DNA of 64,000 nucleotides from JBOCEF01 sp050586345 (GTDB lineage: Bacteria; Pseudomonadota; Alphaproteobacteria; Rhodobacterales; Rhodobacteraceae): the NCBI RefSeq assembly GCF_050586345.1, contig NZ_JBOCEF010000003.1:116126-180125 (forward strand), given 5' to 3'. The translations under genes and the position numbers were made by a program. The notes beneath the pieces are model-generated. The model did not search any database, was not told the DNA's origin, and saw only the letters and a list, made by a program, of their open reading frames with translations. The stretch's first letter is position 1, and the number at the start of each line of letters is the position of its first letter. Below, one piece after another: positions 50,430-58,782 of this stretch.

Positions 50430-50591
50430 CGCGCCTTGGACCCTACGGTTACGCGGTTTTACGGCGCTGGCAAGGCATCGGGCGGCGGGCGCGACAAGGC
50501 CGCCCGGCTTACGCCGGGGCAAGGGCGGCGGCGCCCCGGGGCCGTGGACGGGCGGGGCCGGGGGGCGGGCTGCGCCGGGGGAGGCGCCGGG

Positions 50592-52247
50592 TCAGCCCGC
50601 CGCGTCGCCGCGGCGGCGCAGCGGGGCGCCGCGCTTGCGGTAGAGGGTCGAGGGGCTGACGCCCAGCATCTTCGCCGCCTGCGGGATCGAGCCGTCGCAG
50701 CGCGCGATGGTGCGCTCGATCAGCGCCTCCTCGACCTCGGCCAGGGTCAGGCCGACAAGCCCGTCCACGGCGTCCGCCGGGTCCGCCCTGCGCGCCGCGC
50801 CGGGACCGCCCTGGGCCTGGGGCGCGGGGGTGTCGTGGAGCGGGCGGCGCGGCAGGGGGTCCGGCGCATGACCGGAGAGCCCGGCGCCGATCGGCGCGGA
50901 CAGGGGGGCGCGCATGGGCGCCGGCGCCCGGCCGATCGCGCCGGGATCGCGGGTCCAGTCGATCTCCTCGGGCGGCTCGCCCGCCCACGCCCCCCCCGAC
51001 GCCGCGCGGGCGCCGTGACCGGCGGGCGGGACGGGACGCAGCCCGGCGATCAGCTCGGGCGGCAGCATGTCCGCCGTCACCTCGGGGCCGTCATGCAGCA
51101 CCACCACGTTGCGCATCGCGTTCTGCAGCTGGCGCACGTTGCCGGGCCAGGGATGGGCGCGGAAGATCGCCTCGACATCCGGGGACATGCGCCGGAAGGC
51201 CTTGCCCTCCTCGGCCGCGAGGTCGCGCAGCGCGGCGTTGGCGATCTCCACCGGGTCGTCGTCGCGCGCGCGCAGCGGCGGCAGGTGGATCGGCACGACG
51301 TGGAGGCGATAGAACAGGTCCTCGCGGAAGCGGCCCTGGCGGACCTCCTCCATCGGGTCGCGGTTGGTGGCGCACAGGATGCGCACGTCGACCTTGCGCG
51401 GGGCGGCGGCGCCGACGGGCTGGATCATCGAGGTCTGCAGGAACCGCAGCAGCTTGGTCTGCAGGCCCAGCGACATCTCGCAGATCTCGTCCATGAACAG
51501 GGTGCCGCCATCGGCCAGCGCCGCGGCGCCCTTCTGGTCAGAGATCGCGCCGGTGAAGCTGCCCTTGAGGTGCCCGAACACCTCCGATTCCAGCAGGTCG
51601 CGCGGGATCGCGGCGCAGTTGAGCGGCACGAAGGGGGCCGCCGCGCGCTGGCTCTCTGCATGGATCGCCTGGGCGCAGACCTCCTTGCCGGTGCCGCTTT
51701 CGCCGGTGATGAACACGGTGGCGGTGGACCGGGCGATGGAGCGGATCTTGGCGTAGATCTCCTGCATCGCGCCCGAGCCGCCGACGAAGCCGTGGAAGCG
51801 GTGCGCCTCCGGGACCGGGGCGGGGGCCTCGGGGGCGGCGTCGTCCTCGCGCCCGGCGGGGTCGCGCTCGGCCTCGAGGCGGCGGGCGGCCAGCGCGTTG
51901 TCGAGCGCGGCGAGCAGCCGGCGCTCGTCGAACGGCTTGACGAGGAAGTCGAAGGCGCCCGCCCGCATCGCCTGGACGGCGCGGTTGATCGACCCGTTGG
52001 CGGTGATCGCGATCACCTTGGCCCCGGGCGCGCTTTCCTGCAGGCGGCTCAGGATTTCGAGCCCGTCCGCATCGGGCAGCATCAGGTCGAGCAGCACCAC
52101 CGGGTGCCCGCGCGCGGCCAGCATCTCGAGGCCCCGCGCCCCGGTCAGCGCCACGTCCACCTCGCAGCCCGCGCGGCGCAGGATGGTCTCGTAGAGCATG
52201 GCCAGCGAGGGGGTGTCCTCGACCAGCAGGATCGGCCCGTCCTTCAT
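50592..52247 (-). CDS. Sigma-54-dependent response regulator
   Basis: A 551-residue NtrC-family regulator. Receiver domain (about 5-120) with phospho-acceptor Asp54 in VVLLDLMLPDADG; AAA+ domain (about 155-390) with Walker A GESGTGKE and the sigma-54 contact loop GSFTGA, a variant of GAFTGA; C-terminal Fis-type helix-turn-helix (GSIPQAAKMLGVSPSTLYRK). A Pro/Ala-rich linker of over 80 residues separates the AAA+ and DNA-binding parts. The ATG at 52247 overlaps the receiver-Hpt gene stop (ATGA). No histidine kinase is adjacent; the neighbouring autokinase gene suggests control of polysaccharide production, by inference. Confidence 0.92.
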   Translation of the reverse strand: MKDGPILLVEDTPSLAMLYETILRRAGCEVDVALTGARGLEMLAARGHPVVLLDLMLPDADGLEILSRLQESAPGAKVIAITANGSINRAVQAMRAGAFDFLVKPFDERRLLAALDNALAARRLEAERDPAGREDDAAPEAPAPVPEAHRFHGFVGGSGAMQEIYAKIRSIARSTATVFITGESGTGKEVCAQAIHAESQRAAAPFVPLNCAAIPRDLLESEVFGHLKGSFTGAISDQKGAAALADGGTLFMDEICEMSLGLQTKLLRFLQTSMIQPVGAAAPRKVDVRILCATNRDPMEEVRQGRFREDLFYRLHVVPIHLPPLRARDDDPVEIANAALRDLAAEEGKAFRRMSPDVEAIFRAHPWPGNVRQLQNAMRNVVVLHDGPEVTADMLPPELIAGLRPVPPAGHGARAASGGAWAGEPPEEIDWTRDPGAIGRAPAPMRAPLSAPIGAGLSGHAPDPLPRRPLHDTPAPQAQGGPGAARRADPADAVDGLVGLTLAEVEEALIERTIARCDGSIPQAAKMLGVSPSTLYRKRGAPLRRRGDAAG

Positions 52248-53071
52248 GCGCCCGCCTCCTGCCGCACCGCGCGCAGGCGCGCGAGGGCGGCGTCCGCCTC
52301 GCGCAGCAGCGGCGGGGCCGCGGCCAGCGCGGCGTCGAGATCGCCCGCGGCGGCGGCGGCGTGCATCGCCTCGGCCCGCTGCGCCAGCGCCCCGGCGCCG
52401 GCCGACCCGGCGACCGCGGTCAGCACGTGGCCGGCGCGGCGCAGCGCCTCGGGCTGCACGGGGGCGGAGGCCAGCCGCACGGTTCCGGCGGCCGCCTCGA
52501 TATCCTCGATCAGCCGGTCGAGCAGGGGGATCATCATCCCCGGCCCGACCGAGCGCAGCAGGCAGTCCAGCGTGCGGGGCGAGAAGCCGGAGGCCTCGGC
52601 CGCGACGGCGGCGAGTTCCATCGCCTCGGGCGCATCGGGCGCGGCGCGGGGCGCGCGGCGGTTTTCCAGCGGCGCGAGGATGGCGCGCCCGAAGGCGGCG
52701 ATCCCGTCGATGGGCTTGGACAGCACCTCGTCCGCCCCGGCGGCGAGCAGCCGGGCGCCGACATCCTCGCGCGGGTAGGCGGTCAGCGCGATCAGCGGGC
52801 GCGAGGCGAGGGGTTCGTCGGCGGCGCGGACCAGGCGGATCACGTCCTCGCCCGAGATCCGCGGCATCTCGATATCCACCACCAGCACGTCGTAGGGGCG
52901 CCCGGCCGCGCGCTCCAGCGCCTCGGCGCCGTCGGCGGCGATCTCCACCTCGGCGCCCATGGCGCGCAGCATCTCCCCGGCCACGATCTGGTTGGTCTCG
53001 TTGTCCTCGGCGAGAAGGATCACCAGGCCGCCCAGGTCTGGCAGCGGATCGTCGAGAAAGCTTGGGGCCAT
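52244..53071 (-). CDS. Receiver-Hpt phosphorelay protein
   Basis: A 275-residue protein with an N-terminal receiver domain (about 16-135; acidic pocket LLAEDNETNQ, phospho-acceptor Asp66 in LVVDIEMPRISG, switch Thr in ALTAYP and Lys119 in LSKP) and a C-terminal four-helix Hpt-like domain with the candidate phospho-His215 in RRAGHVLTAVAGSAGAGAL. It would pass phosphate between a hybrid kinase elsewhere and the coupled sigma-54 regulator, in the manner of LuxU and LuxO. The ATG at 53071 is chosen because the receiver follows directly and AGAGA is upstream. Confidence 0.85.
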   Translation of the reverse strand: MAPSFLDDPLPDLGGLVILLAEDNETNQIVAGEMLRAMGAEVEIAADGAEALERAAGRPYDVLVVDIEMPRISGEDVIRLVRAADEPLASRPLIALTAYPREDVGARLLAAGADEVLSKPIDGIAAFGRAILAPLENRRAPRAAPDAPEAMELAAVAAEASGFSPRTLDCLLRSVGPGMMIPLLDRLIEDIEAAAGTVRLASAPVQPEALRRAGHVLTAVAGSAGAGALAQRAEAMHAAAAAGDLDAALAAAPPLLREADAALARLRAVRQEAGA

Positions 53072-53216
53072 GTCTCTCTTGTTCCCGGCGCCGGCGACGG
53101 CGCGCGCCGCGCGCGCGGCCGGCAAGCGCGGGGCGGGCGGCGCGGCGCCCGCGCACGTCCCCCGCGCAATCCCATTGTCGCGCCGCGGCGCCCGCACGTC
53201 AATCGAACCGAAGCGC

Positions 53217-53240
53217 GGGGGGCGGGGACGGGGGCGGGGG
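53217..53240 (+). other. G-quadruplex-capable tract
   Basis: Four runs of 6, 4, 5 and 5 guanines separated by loops of 1, 2 and 1 bases lie in the 240-base gap between the receiver-Hpt and autokinase genes; a second tract of 8, 8 and 3 guanines follows at 53266-53286. The G runs are on the template strand for the minus-strand genes. Nothing else is recognised in 53072-53311. Confidence 0.5.
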
Positions 53241-53311
53241 CCCGAAACGCGGCCGCACCCACGCCGGGGGGGGCGGGGGGGGCGGGACGGCGCGGGGCAG
53301 GGGCCCGGCCG

Positions 53312-55510
53312 TCAGTTCTTGTGGTATTTCGACGAGGCGCTGTAATAGGCGCCGTAGCCGCCATAGCCGTAGCTGGCCATCTTCTTCTGGTCGATCTGGG
53401 TCAGCGCCATGCCGGTGACGCGGATCTTGATCTGGCTGAACGAGGTCAGGCCCTGGCGCACCAGGTCGCGGTGGGTCTGGTTCCAGTGCACGCAGTAGAT
53501 GATGGCGTCCGCCAGCGGCGCGATCACGCGCGCATCCGGCACGGCCATGACCGGCGGCGTGTCGATCACCACCATGTCGTAGCGGTGGCGCATCGCGTCG
53601 ATGAAGGTGCGGAACTTCTGCGAGGAGAACACGTCGGCGGCGTTGGTCCGCGTATCCTCGCCCAGCAGCACGTCGAGGCCGGTGGCCTGGTCGCGCAGCA
53701 CCGCGTTCTCGAAGCTCTCGGTCTCGGCCAGCACCGACAACAGGCCCGGCTGGTTGCGCGGCGCCTCGAAATAGGCCGGGAAGGTGCGGCGGCGAAGGTC
53801 GCCCTCGATCAGCAGCACCGACTTGCCCAGCGCCGCGGCGTTGAGCGAGAGCAGGATCGACGAGGTGGTCTTGCCTTCCTTGGGCAGGGTCGAGGTCAGC
53901 ATCACCACCTGCGGCGCGCGGTCCATGTTGGCCATCAGCACGCCGGTGCGCAGGTTGCGGATCGCCTCCATCATCGCCGAATCCGGCTTGTTCACGCCGT
54001 ATTCCAGCAGCTTGCGGCGGCTGCGGACCGGGGCGGCGGGGATCATCCCCAGCGCCGGCAGGCCGGTGTATTTCTCGAGGTCCTCGGAGGTGCGGAACGA
54101 CTTGTTGAGCTGTTCCTTGACCAGCACGAGGATCGAGCCGAGCACGACGCCCAGCATCCCGGCCAGCATCACCGTGGCGGATTTCTTGGGGTAAGACGGG
54201 ACCAGGTGGATCACCGCGGGCGACAGGATGCGGCTGTCGGCCTGCTGGATGCCCTGCTGGACCGAGGTCTCCTTCATCCGGTTCAGGAAGTACTCGTAGA
54301 TCAGGCGGCTCGCCTCGGCCTCGCGCTCCAGCTGGCGCAGCTGCACGAGGTCGGTGCTCTGGCGCTCGAACTGGGCCTCGAGGTCGCGGATCGTCTCGCG
54401 CAGGGCGGCGGCCTGGGAGGTCGCGCGGTCCTGCTCGAAGGTCAGCCGCTCGGCCTGGCGGACCAGCTCGGCCTCGAACCGCGCGACCAGCGCGTCGCGG
54501 CGGGCGCCCGCGGGGGCGGCCTCGATGTCGGCGGCCAGCCCGATCAGGCGCGGCGCGGCCACGAGATCGGCGGCGGCGCGGTAGTTCCCGGCGGCGGCGA
54601 GGCGCTCGAGCTCCTGCGCGCGGGCGCGGGTGGCGACGACGTCTTCCTTCAGGCCGGTCTCGCGCTCGCGCAGCTCCTTGACCTGGCGGGTGATGCCCGA
54701 CAGCTGCTCCTCGGAGATGAGCGGGGTGGAGGAGATGAACTCCTCGCGCGCGGCCTCGGCGCTTTCCAGCGCGGTCTTCAGCTCGGCCACCCGGCCCGAG
54801 AGCCAGTTGGTGGCGTTCTGGGTCGCCTCGAACTTCACCTCGAGCTGCTCGAGGATGTAGAGCTCGGCGTACTTGTTCGCGATCTCGGCCGAGAGCTCGG
54901 GGTCGTCGGTGGAGATGGTGATCGAGTAGACATAGGTCTCGCCGACCGGCTGCACCTCGAGCGTGCCCAGCAGGCTGTCGATGGTGCGCTGGAGCGACCA
55001 GTAGTCCCGGTCGAAATCATCGGCGGTGGGCAGGGCCTCGTCGCTCACCGTCTCGCGGATCGTGGACTTGAACAGGTCCATCGCGGCGAAGAGCAGGTTG
55101 AACAGGTTGTAGGGGTTCTGGTCGGCCCGGTCGATGATCGTCGGGTTGAAGAACTCCAGCGCCTCGAGGTCGAGCGCCTTGACCACGCGCTCGGCCAGGG
55201 TGCGCGAGCGCAGGATCTCGAGCTCGGCCTGGCGGGCGTAGTAGTCGGTGCCGATCCCGGCCATCACGGTCTCGAGGTCGATCATCTCCTCCTGCCGGGT
55301 CTCGGTCATCACCACGGCCGAGGAGCGGTAGAGGGGCGTGACGGCGTAGACGAAGGCGGTGGCGAGCACCATGGCGACGAAGGCGAAGGCGCCGATCACC
55401 AGCTTCTGGCGCCAGAGGGCGTTGACCAGCGCGCCGATTTCGACGTCGCGCGTGTCTTCGCGCATGAATCCGGTCGGCGCCGGGTCCTGCGCCGCGGAAG
55501 TTCGGGTCAT
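53312..55510 (-). CDS. ExoP-type polysaccharide co-polymerase / BY-kinase
   Basis: A 732-residue fusion of a Wzz chain-length domain and a bacterial tyrosine autokinase, controlling export and length of exopolysaccharide. Membrane segment 1 at about 35-57 (GAFAFVAMVLATAFVYAVTP), a long periplasmic coiled coil, segment 2 near 455-475 (VMLAGMLGVVLGSILVLVKE), then the kinase with Walker A LPKEGKTTSSILLSL, Walker A' LLIEGDLRR and Walker B MVVIDTPP. The Tyr-rich tail (SYGYGGYGAYYSASSKYHKN) is the autophosphorylation cluster. The ATG at 55510 is preferred over a TTG at 55552. No other polysaccharide gene is in the window. Confidence 0.93.
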   Translation of the reverse strand: MTRTSAAQDPAPTGFMREDTRDVEIGALVNALWRQKLVIGAFAFVAMVLATAFVYAVTPLYRSSAVVMTETRQEEMIDLETVMAGIGTDYYARQAELEILRSRTLAERVVKALDLEALEFFNPTIIDRADQNPYNLFNLLFAAMDLFKSTIRETVSDEALPTADDFDRDYWSLQRTIDSLLGTLEVQPVGETYVYSITISTDDPELSAEIANKYAELYILEQLEVKFEATQNATNWLSGRVAELKTALESAEAAREEFISSTPLISEEQLSGITRQVKELRERETGLKEDVVATRARAQELERLAAAGNYRAAADLVAAPRLIGLAADIEAAPAGARRDALVARFEAELVRQAERLTFEQDRATSQAAALRETIRDLEAQFERQSTDLVQLRQLEREAEASRLIYEYFLNRMKETSVQQGIQQADSRILSPAVIHLVPSYPKKSATVMLAGMLGVVLGSILVLVKEQLNKSFRTSEDLEKYTGLPALGMIPAAPVRSRRKLLEYGVNKPDSAMMEAIRNLRTGVLMANMDRAPQVVMLTSTLPKEGKTTSSILLSLNAAALGKSVLLIEGDLRRRTFPAYFEAPRNQPGLLSVLAETESFENAVLRDQATGLDVLLGEDTRTNAADVFSSQKFRTFIDAMRHRYDMVVIDTPPVMAVPDARVIAPLADAIIYCVHWNQTHRDLVRQGLTSFSQIKIRVTGMALTQIDQKKMASYGYGGYGAYYSASSKYHKN

Positions 55511-55944
55511 GAGTCCACCGTTGCTGGCGCGGTCAGTCGGGAAATCGTCCAAGTTTTCAATCCGCCCTGGTCAATAGCACACGGCGCGCGCCGACAAATT
55601 CGGCGTGCAGCCCGATCCGAGCGCCGTCCCCCCAAAGGATGGCGCGCGGATCTCCCCCTCCCGGTGGCGGAGTATCGCCGATGCGGTCTCGAATGGCGAG
55701 CGGCGAATTGGCCGCCGCGCCGCGGCGCCGCATGGCGGGCGGCGGCAGGGGCGGCGCTTCACGGGGGTGTGATCGGGGCGGGGCGCCCGTGCGCCGGCCC
55801 GGGATGCGCCCGCGCAAGGCCCGGCGGGGCGGGGCGGCGCCGGCGGCAGGGGGGGGCGGCAGGGCGTCAGCGGCGCTGCGGCCGCGGCGCCTCCCCGGCC
55901 GTCCCCGCGCGTCATCTCCCCCGGCGCCCCTTGCAGGGGCGGAG
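55511..55944. other. 434-base intergenic region
   Basis: Between the autokinase gene and the ArsR gene, both on the minus strand. Open frames here are GC-driven and have no coding character. A short hairpin CGCCCC-TTGCA-GGGGCG (55925-55941) directly follows the ArsR stop and may terminate it. I found no clear sigma-54 promoter (GG-N10-GC type) ahead of the autokinase. Confidence 0.5.
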
Positions 55945-56292
55945 TCAGCTCTCGGGCGGGCAGAACAATTCGTGCAACACGCCGACCAGGCGCTCGACGC
56001 GCTTGTCGGCGAGGCGGTAGCGCAGGTGCTTGCCGTCGCGCTCGGCCTCGACCATGCCTTCCAGGCGCAGGCGGGCGAGCTGCTGGGACACGGCCGCCTG
56101 GCGGAAGGGAACCAGGGATTCGAGTTCGCCGACGGTGCGTTCCCGGCCCATCAGCAGGCACAGGATCATCAGGCGACCGTCATGCGCCATCGCCTTGAGG
56201 AAGGCGCTGGCCTCGACGGCGCTGCCCGCGAGGGCTTCCATTTCGTCGGCGCTGGGCAACGCGTCATCCTCGATCGACGTGACCGCACTCAT
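55945..56292 (-). CDS. ArsR-family repressor, SqrR/BigR-like
   Basis: A 115-residue winged-helix repressor. The DNA-binding helix is VPFRQAAVSQQLARLRLEGM. Two cysteines, Cys45 (RLMILCLLMG) and Cys111 (VLHELFCPPES), lie 66 residues apart, the same spacing as the Cys41/Cys107 pair that forms the tetrasulfide-sensing bridge in SqrR of Rhodobacter capsulatus; the surrounding residues also match that group. It is therefore a candidate sensor of persulfide or sulfide, repressing sulfur-oxidation genes. The ATG at 56292 has AGGAGG eight bases upstream. No sqr gene lies nearby, so targets are elsewhere. Confidence 0.9.
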   Translation of the reverse strand: MSAVTSIEDDALPSADEMEALAGSAVEASAFLKAMAHDGRLMILCLLMGRERTVGELESLVPFRQAAVSQQLARLRLEGMVEAERDGKHLRYRLADKRVERLVGVLHELFCPPES

Positions 56293-56323
56293 AATCCTCA
56301 CCTCCTTGGGAACTGCACAGTTA

Positions 56324-56350
56324 TTGCCATGCGAAGGCGGTGCATGGCAA
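56324..56350. promoter_or_regulatory. Perfect inverted repeat upstream of ArsR gene
   Basis: TTGCCATGC-N9-GCATGGCAA, a perfect 9-bp dyad with a 9-base spacer, lies 31 bases before the ArsR start. It is a likely operator, possibly autoregulatory, but it does not resemble the ATTC-N8-GAAT site reported for SqrR. It is also downstream of the convergent-looking end of hemN (56442, same strand), so it lies between a minus-strand pair. Confidence 0.5.
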
Positions 56351-56441
56351 TGGAGGTTGCTTTTTGAAACTTGTCCATGGGCGACAGGCGCCGCGTCGGG
56401 GGCGGTTTTGACCCCGAATCGGCGTCAAAGGGCCCCTATCG

Positions 56442-57809
56442 TCAGACGATGCGGCTGTGCCGCGCGGCGCCGGTCGGGAAATAGGCGTCGAAGCGGGCGG
56501 CGACGGCGCGGGTCCAGGTGCGGGCCTCCGGGCGAATCTCGAAACCGCCGGCCCCGTCGGGGGTCAGCCACTCCGCCTCCTCGCCCGAGAGCAGCTCGGA
56601 CGCGATCTCCTGGCAGGGGCGCGCGAAATCGCCGAACAGCCGCGTCATCTCGGCCGCGTCATAGCGGAACGCGCACATCAGCTTCTCGATCGCGTGGCCG
56701 CGCACCTTGTCGTCCAGCGTCAGCGACCGGCCGCGCGCGGCGGCCAGGCCGCCCGCCTCGATCGTCGCCTGGTACTCGGCCGTCGCGGCGGCGTTCTGCA
56801 GGAACCCGCCGGGCAGGCGCGAGATCGACGAGGCGCCGAGGCCGATCAGCGTCTCGCAGCCATCGTCGACATAGCCCTGGAAGTTGCGGCGCAGATGGCC
56901 TTCGCGGGCGGCGACCGCCAGCCCGTCGCCGGGCCGCGCGAAATGGTCGATGCCGACGGCGTCATAGCCCGCCTCGGTCAGCATCCGGCGCACCAGCTCG
57001 GCCTGCTCCAGCCGCGCCTCGGCGCCGGGCAGCGAATTCTCGGGGATCGCCTTCTGCCGCCGCGCCATCCACGGCACATGCGCATAGCCGTAGAGCGCCA
57101 CGCGGTCGGGCGCGAGGCCGATCAGCTGCTCGAGCGTGCGCCCGAGGCTTTCGACGCTCTGGTAGGGCAGGCCGTAGATCGCGTCGACATTGATGCCGGT
57201 GACGCCGCGGGCCCGCAGCGCCTCGATGACGTCGCGCGTCATCTCCCAGCCCTGCATCCGGTTGATCGCGCGCTGCACCGTCTCGTCGAAATCCTGCACG
57301 CCGATGGAGGCGCGGTTGAGGCCGCAGTCGCGCAGCGCGTCGAGGCGGTCCTCGGTCATGTCGCGCGGGTCGATCTCCACCGCGATCTCGGCGTCTTCCT
57401 CGAATCGGAAGCGCGACCGCAGCAGGTCCGACAGCCGGCGCATCTCCTCGGGCGACATCACGGTGGGCGAGCCGCCGCCCCAGTGCATCCGCCCGATGGT
57501 CACCCCGTCGGGGACCAGCGCCGCGACCCGGTCGATCTCCTGCTCGAGATAGCCGAGGTAACGCGTCACCGGCGCGCGCTTGGTCGCGCCCTGGGTGCGG
57601 CAGGCGCAGAACCAGCACAGCGTGTCGCAGAACGGGATATGGACATAGAGCGAGACCGGCTCCGCGGGCAGCGCGCGCAGCCAGTCCGCCTGGCGCGACG
57701 GCGCGTCCGCCTCATCGAAATGGGGCGCGGTGGGATAGCTCGTGTAACGCGGGGCGCGGGCGAGGGCCGCCGAAGCGGAGGCCGCGGGCGCGGAGGCTCT
57801 GTTTTCCAT
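56442..57809 (-). CDS. hemN: Oxygen-independent coproporphyrinogen III dehydrogenase HemN
   Basis: A radical-SAM enzyme making protoporphyrinogen under low oxygen. The 455-residue protein begins near the family start, with RYTSYPTAPHF and the cluster motif CDTLCWFCACRT (Cys61, Cys65, Cys68), then LHWGGGSPT-like HWGGGSPTVMSPEEMRRL and the C-terminal HemN domain (NFQGYVDDGCETLIGLGASS). I chose ATG 57809; the longer reading to 57956 passes through the FnrL box and cannot be coding. It is divergent from fnrL, and FnrL control of hemN is established in Rhodobacter. Confidence 0.95.
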   Translation of the reverse strand: MENRASAPAASASAALARAPRYTSYPTAPHFDEADAPSRQADWLRALPAEPVSLYVHIPFCDTLCWFCACRTQGATKRAPVTRYLGYLEQEIDRVAALVPDGVTIGRMHWGGGSPTVMSPEEMRRLSDLLRSRFRFEEDAEIAVEIDPRDMTEDRLDALRDCGLNRASIGVQDFDETVQRAINRMQGWEMTRDVIEALRARGVTGINVDAIYGLPYQSVESLGRTLEQLIGLAPDRVALYGYAHVPWMARRQKAIPENSLPGAEARLEQAELVRRMLTEAGYDAVGIDHFARPGDGLAVAAREGHLRRNFQGYVDDGCETLIGLGASSISRLPGGFLQNAAATAEYQATIEAGGLAAARGRSLTLDDKVRGHAIEKLMCAFRYDAAEMTRLFGDFARPCQEIASELLSGEEAEWLTPDGAGGFEIRPEARTWTRAVAARFDAYFPTGAARHSRIV

Positions 57810-57845
57810 GGAAACATTCGCTACTGCCGCGACGAGGTGGACGCA

Positions 57846-57859
57846 TTGACCTGGATCAA
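57846..57859. promoter_or_regulatory. FnrL box between hemN and fnrL
   Basis: TTGAC-CTGG-ATCAA is a one-base variant of TTGAT-N4-ATCAA. It lies 36 bases from the hemN start and 47 from the fnrL start in their divergent region, so FnrL may both activate hemN and control its own gene. Confidence 0.75.
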
Positions 57860-57906
57860 TAGGCAAGCGATGCTTCACGCCTGTAGAACGGAACTGAAGA
57901 GTCGTC

Positions 57907-58692
57907 ATGCGCTCCCCCCGCGCCGCCGCGCAAAATCTCAGGCAAACCGCCGGCAAGGACCCCTCCGCCGGGCACGTGCGTTGCGCCGATTGCCAGATCC
58001 GACACCGGGCCGTCTGTTCTTACTGCGGCCCGAGCGAACTGGAATTCCTCGACGCGATCAAGAGCTACCGGACCTTCCGCCCGGGCGAGGAAATCGTCGC
58101 GATGGGCGAATCCACCGACTTCCTCGGCTCGGTCGTCGAAGGCTGCGTGGGCCTGTCGCGGATCATGTCCGACGGCCGCCGCCAGATGGTCGGCCTGCTG
58201 TTCCCCTCGGACTTCCTCGGCCGCCCGATGCGCCCCGAGGCGCCCTTCGACGCCGTCGCCGTCACCGACGTGCGGCTGTGCATCTTCTCGCGCCCCCGGT
58301 TCGAGACGCTGCTGAAAAGCACCCCGGCGCTGGAGCAGCGGCTGCTGGAGATGACGCTCGACGAGCTCGACAGCGCGCGCGAGTGGATGGTGCTGCTGGG
58401 CCGCAAGACCGCGAAGGAGAAGCTCGCCTCCTTCTTCGCCATCGCCGCGCGCCGCATGGCCGCCGTGCAGGGCCTGTCGCTGGAGGACGAGGTCCACATC
58501 GCCCTTCCCCTGACGCGCGAGGACATGGCCGATTACCTGGGCCTGACCATCGAGACGGTGAGCCGCCAGATCGGCGCGCTGAAGAAGGCCGGGATGATCG
58601 AGATGACCGATGCCCGGCACATCGTGATCCCCGATTACGACGCGCTGGTGGAGATGGCCGGAGATGATTCCGACGGCGGCATGATCGCCTGA
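57907..58692 (+). CDS. fnrL: Oxygen-sensing Crp/Fnr regulator FnrL
   Basis: A [4Fe-4S]-type transcriptional activator of low-oxygen genes. The 261-residue product has N-terminal Cys26, Cys29, Cys37 and Cys40 (RCADCQIRHRAVCSYC) and an internal Cys80 (VVEGCVGLSR), a cyclic-nucleotide-fold core with ESTDFLGSVVEG and the recognition helix LGLTIETVSRQIGALKKAG, whose E-SR signature reads the TTGAT-N4-ATCAA half sites found in this window. It is divergent from hemN and two transcription units upstream of ccoNOQP, the classical FnrL targets. A strong terminator follows. Confidence 0.95.
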   Translation: MRSPRAAAQNLRQTAGKDPSAGHVRCADCQIRHRAVCSYCGPSELEFLDAIKSYRTFRPGEEIVAMGESTDFLGSVVEGCVGLSRIMSDGRRQMVGLLFPSDFLGRPMRPEAPFDAVAVTDVRLCIFSRPRFETLLKSTPALEQRLLEMTLDELDSAREWMVLLGRKTAKEKLASFFAIAARRMAAVQGLSLEDEVHIALPLTREDMADYLGLTIETVSRQIGALKKAGMIEMTDARHIVIPDYDALVEMAGDDSDGGMIA

Positions 58693-58721
58693 TCTTCGCG
58701 GGCCGCCCGGCGGCCTGTCCG

Positions 58722-58766
58722 ACGCGCGCCGCCCCCGGAGGTCCCGGGGGCGGCGCGCGTCGTTTT
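58722..58766 (+). terminator. Terminator after fnrL
   Basis: A perfect 17-bp stem (ACGCGCGCCGCCCCCGG) with a five-base loop followed by CGTTTTC lies 30 bases after the fnrL stop, between fnrL and the convergent DUF1330 gene. Confidence 0.85.
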
Positions 58767-58782
58767 CGGGGGGCGGCAGGCG

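Noticed and set aside
55511..55700. Sigma-54 promoter ahead of the autokinase gene
   Set aside because: No TGGC-N8-TTGC type element found by eye, so direct control by the adjacent sigma-54 regulator is not supported at this promoter.
49410..56020. Plus-strand frames of 1122 and 1219 codons
   Set aside because: They are shadows of BMP 2, the sigma-54 regulator, the receiver-Hpt gene and the autokinase on the minus strand.
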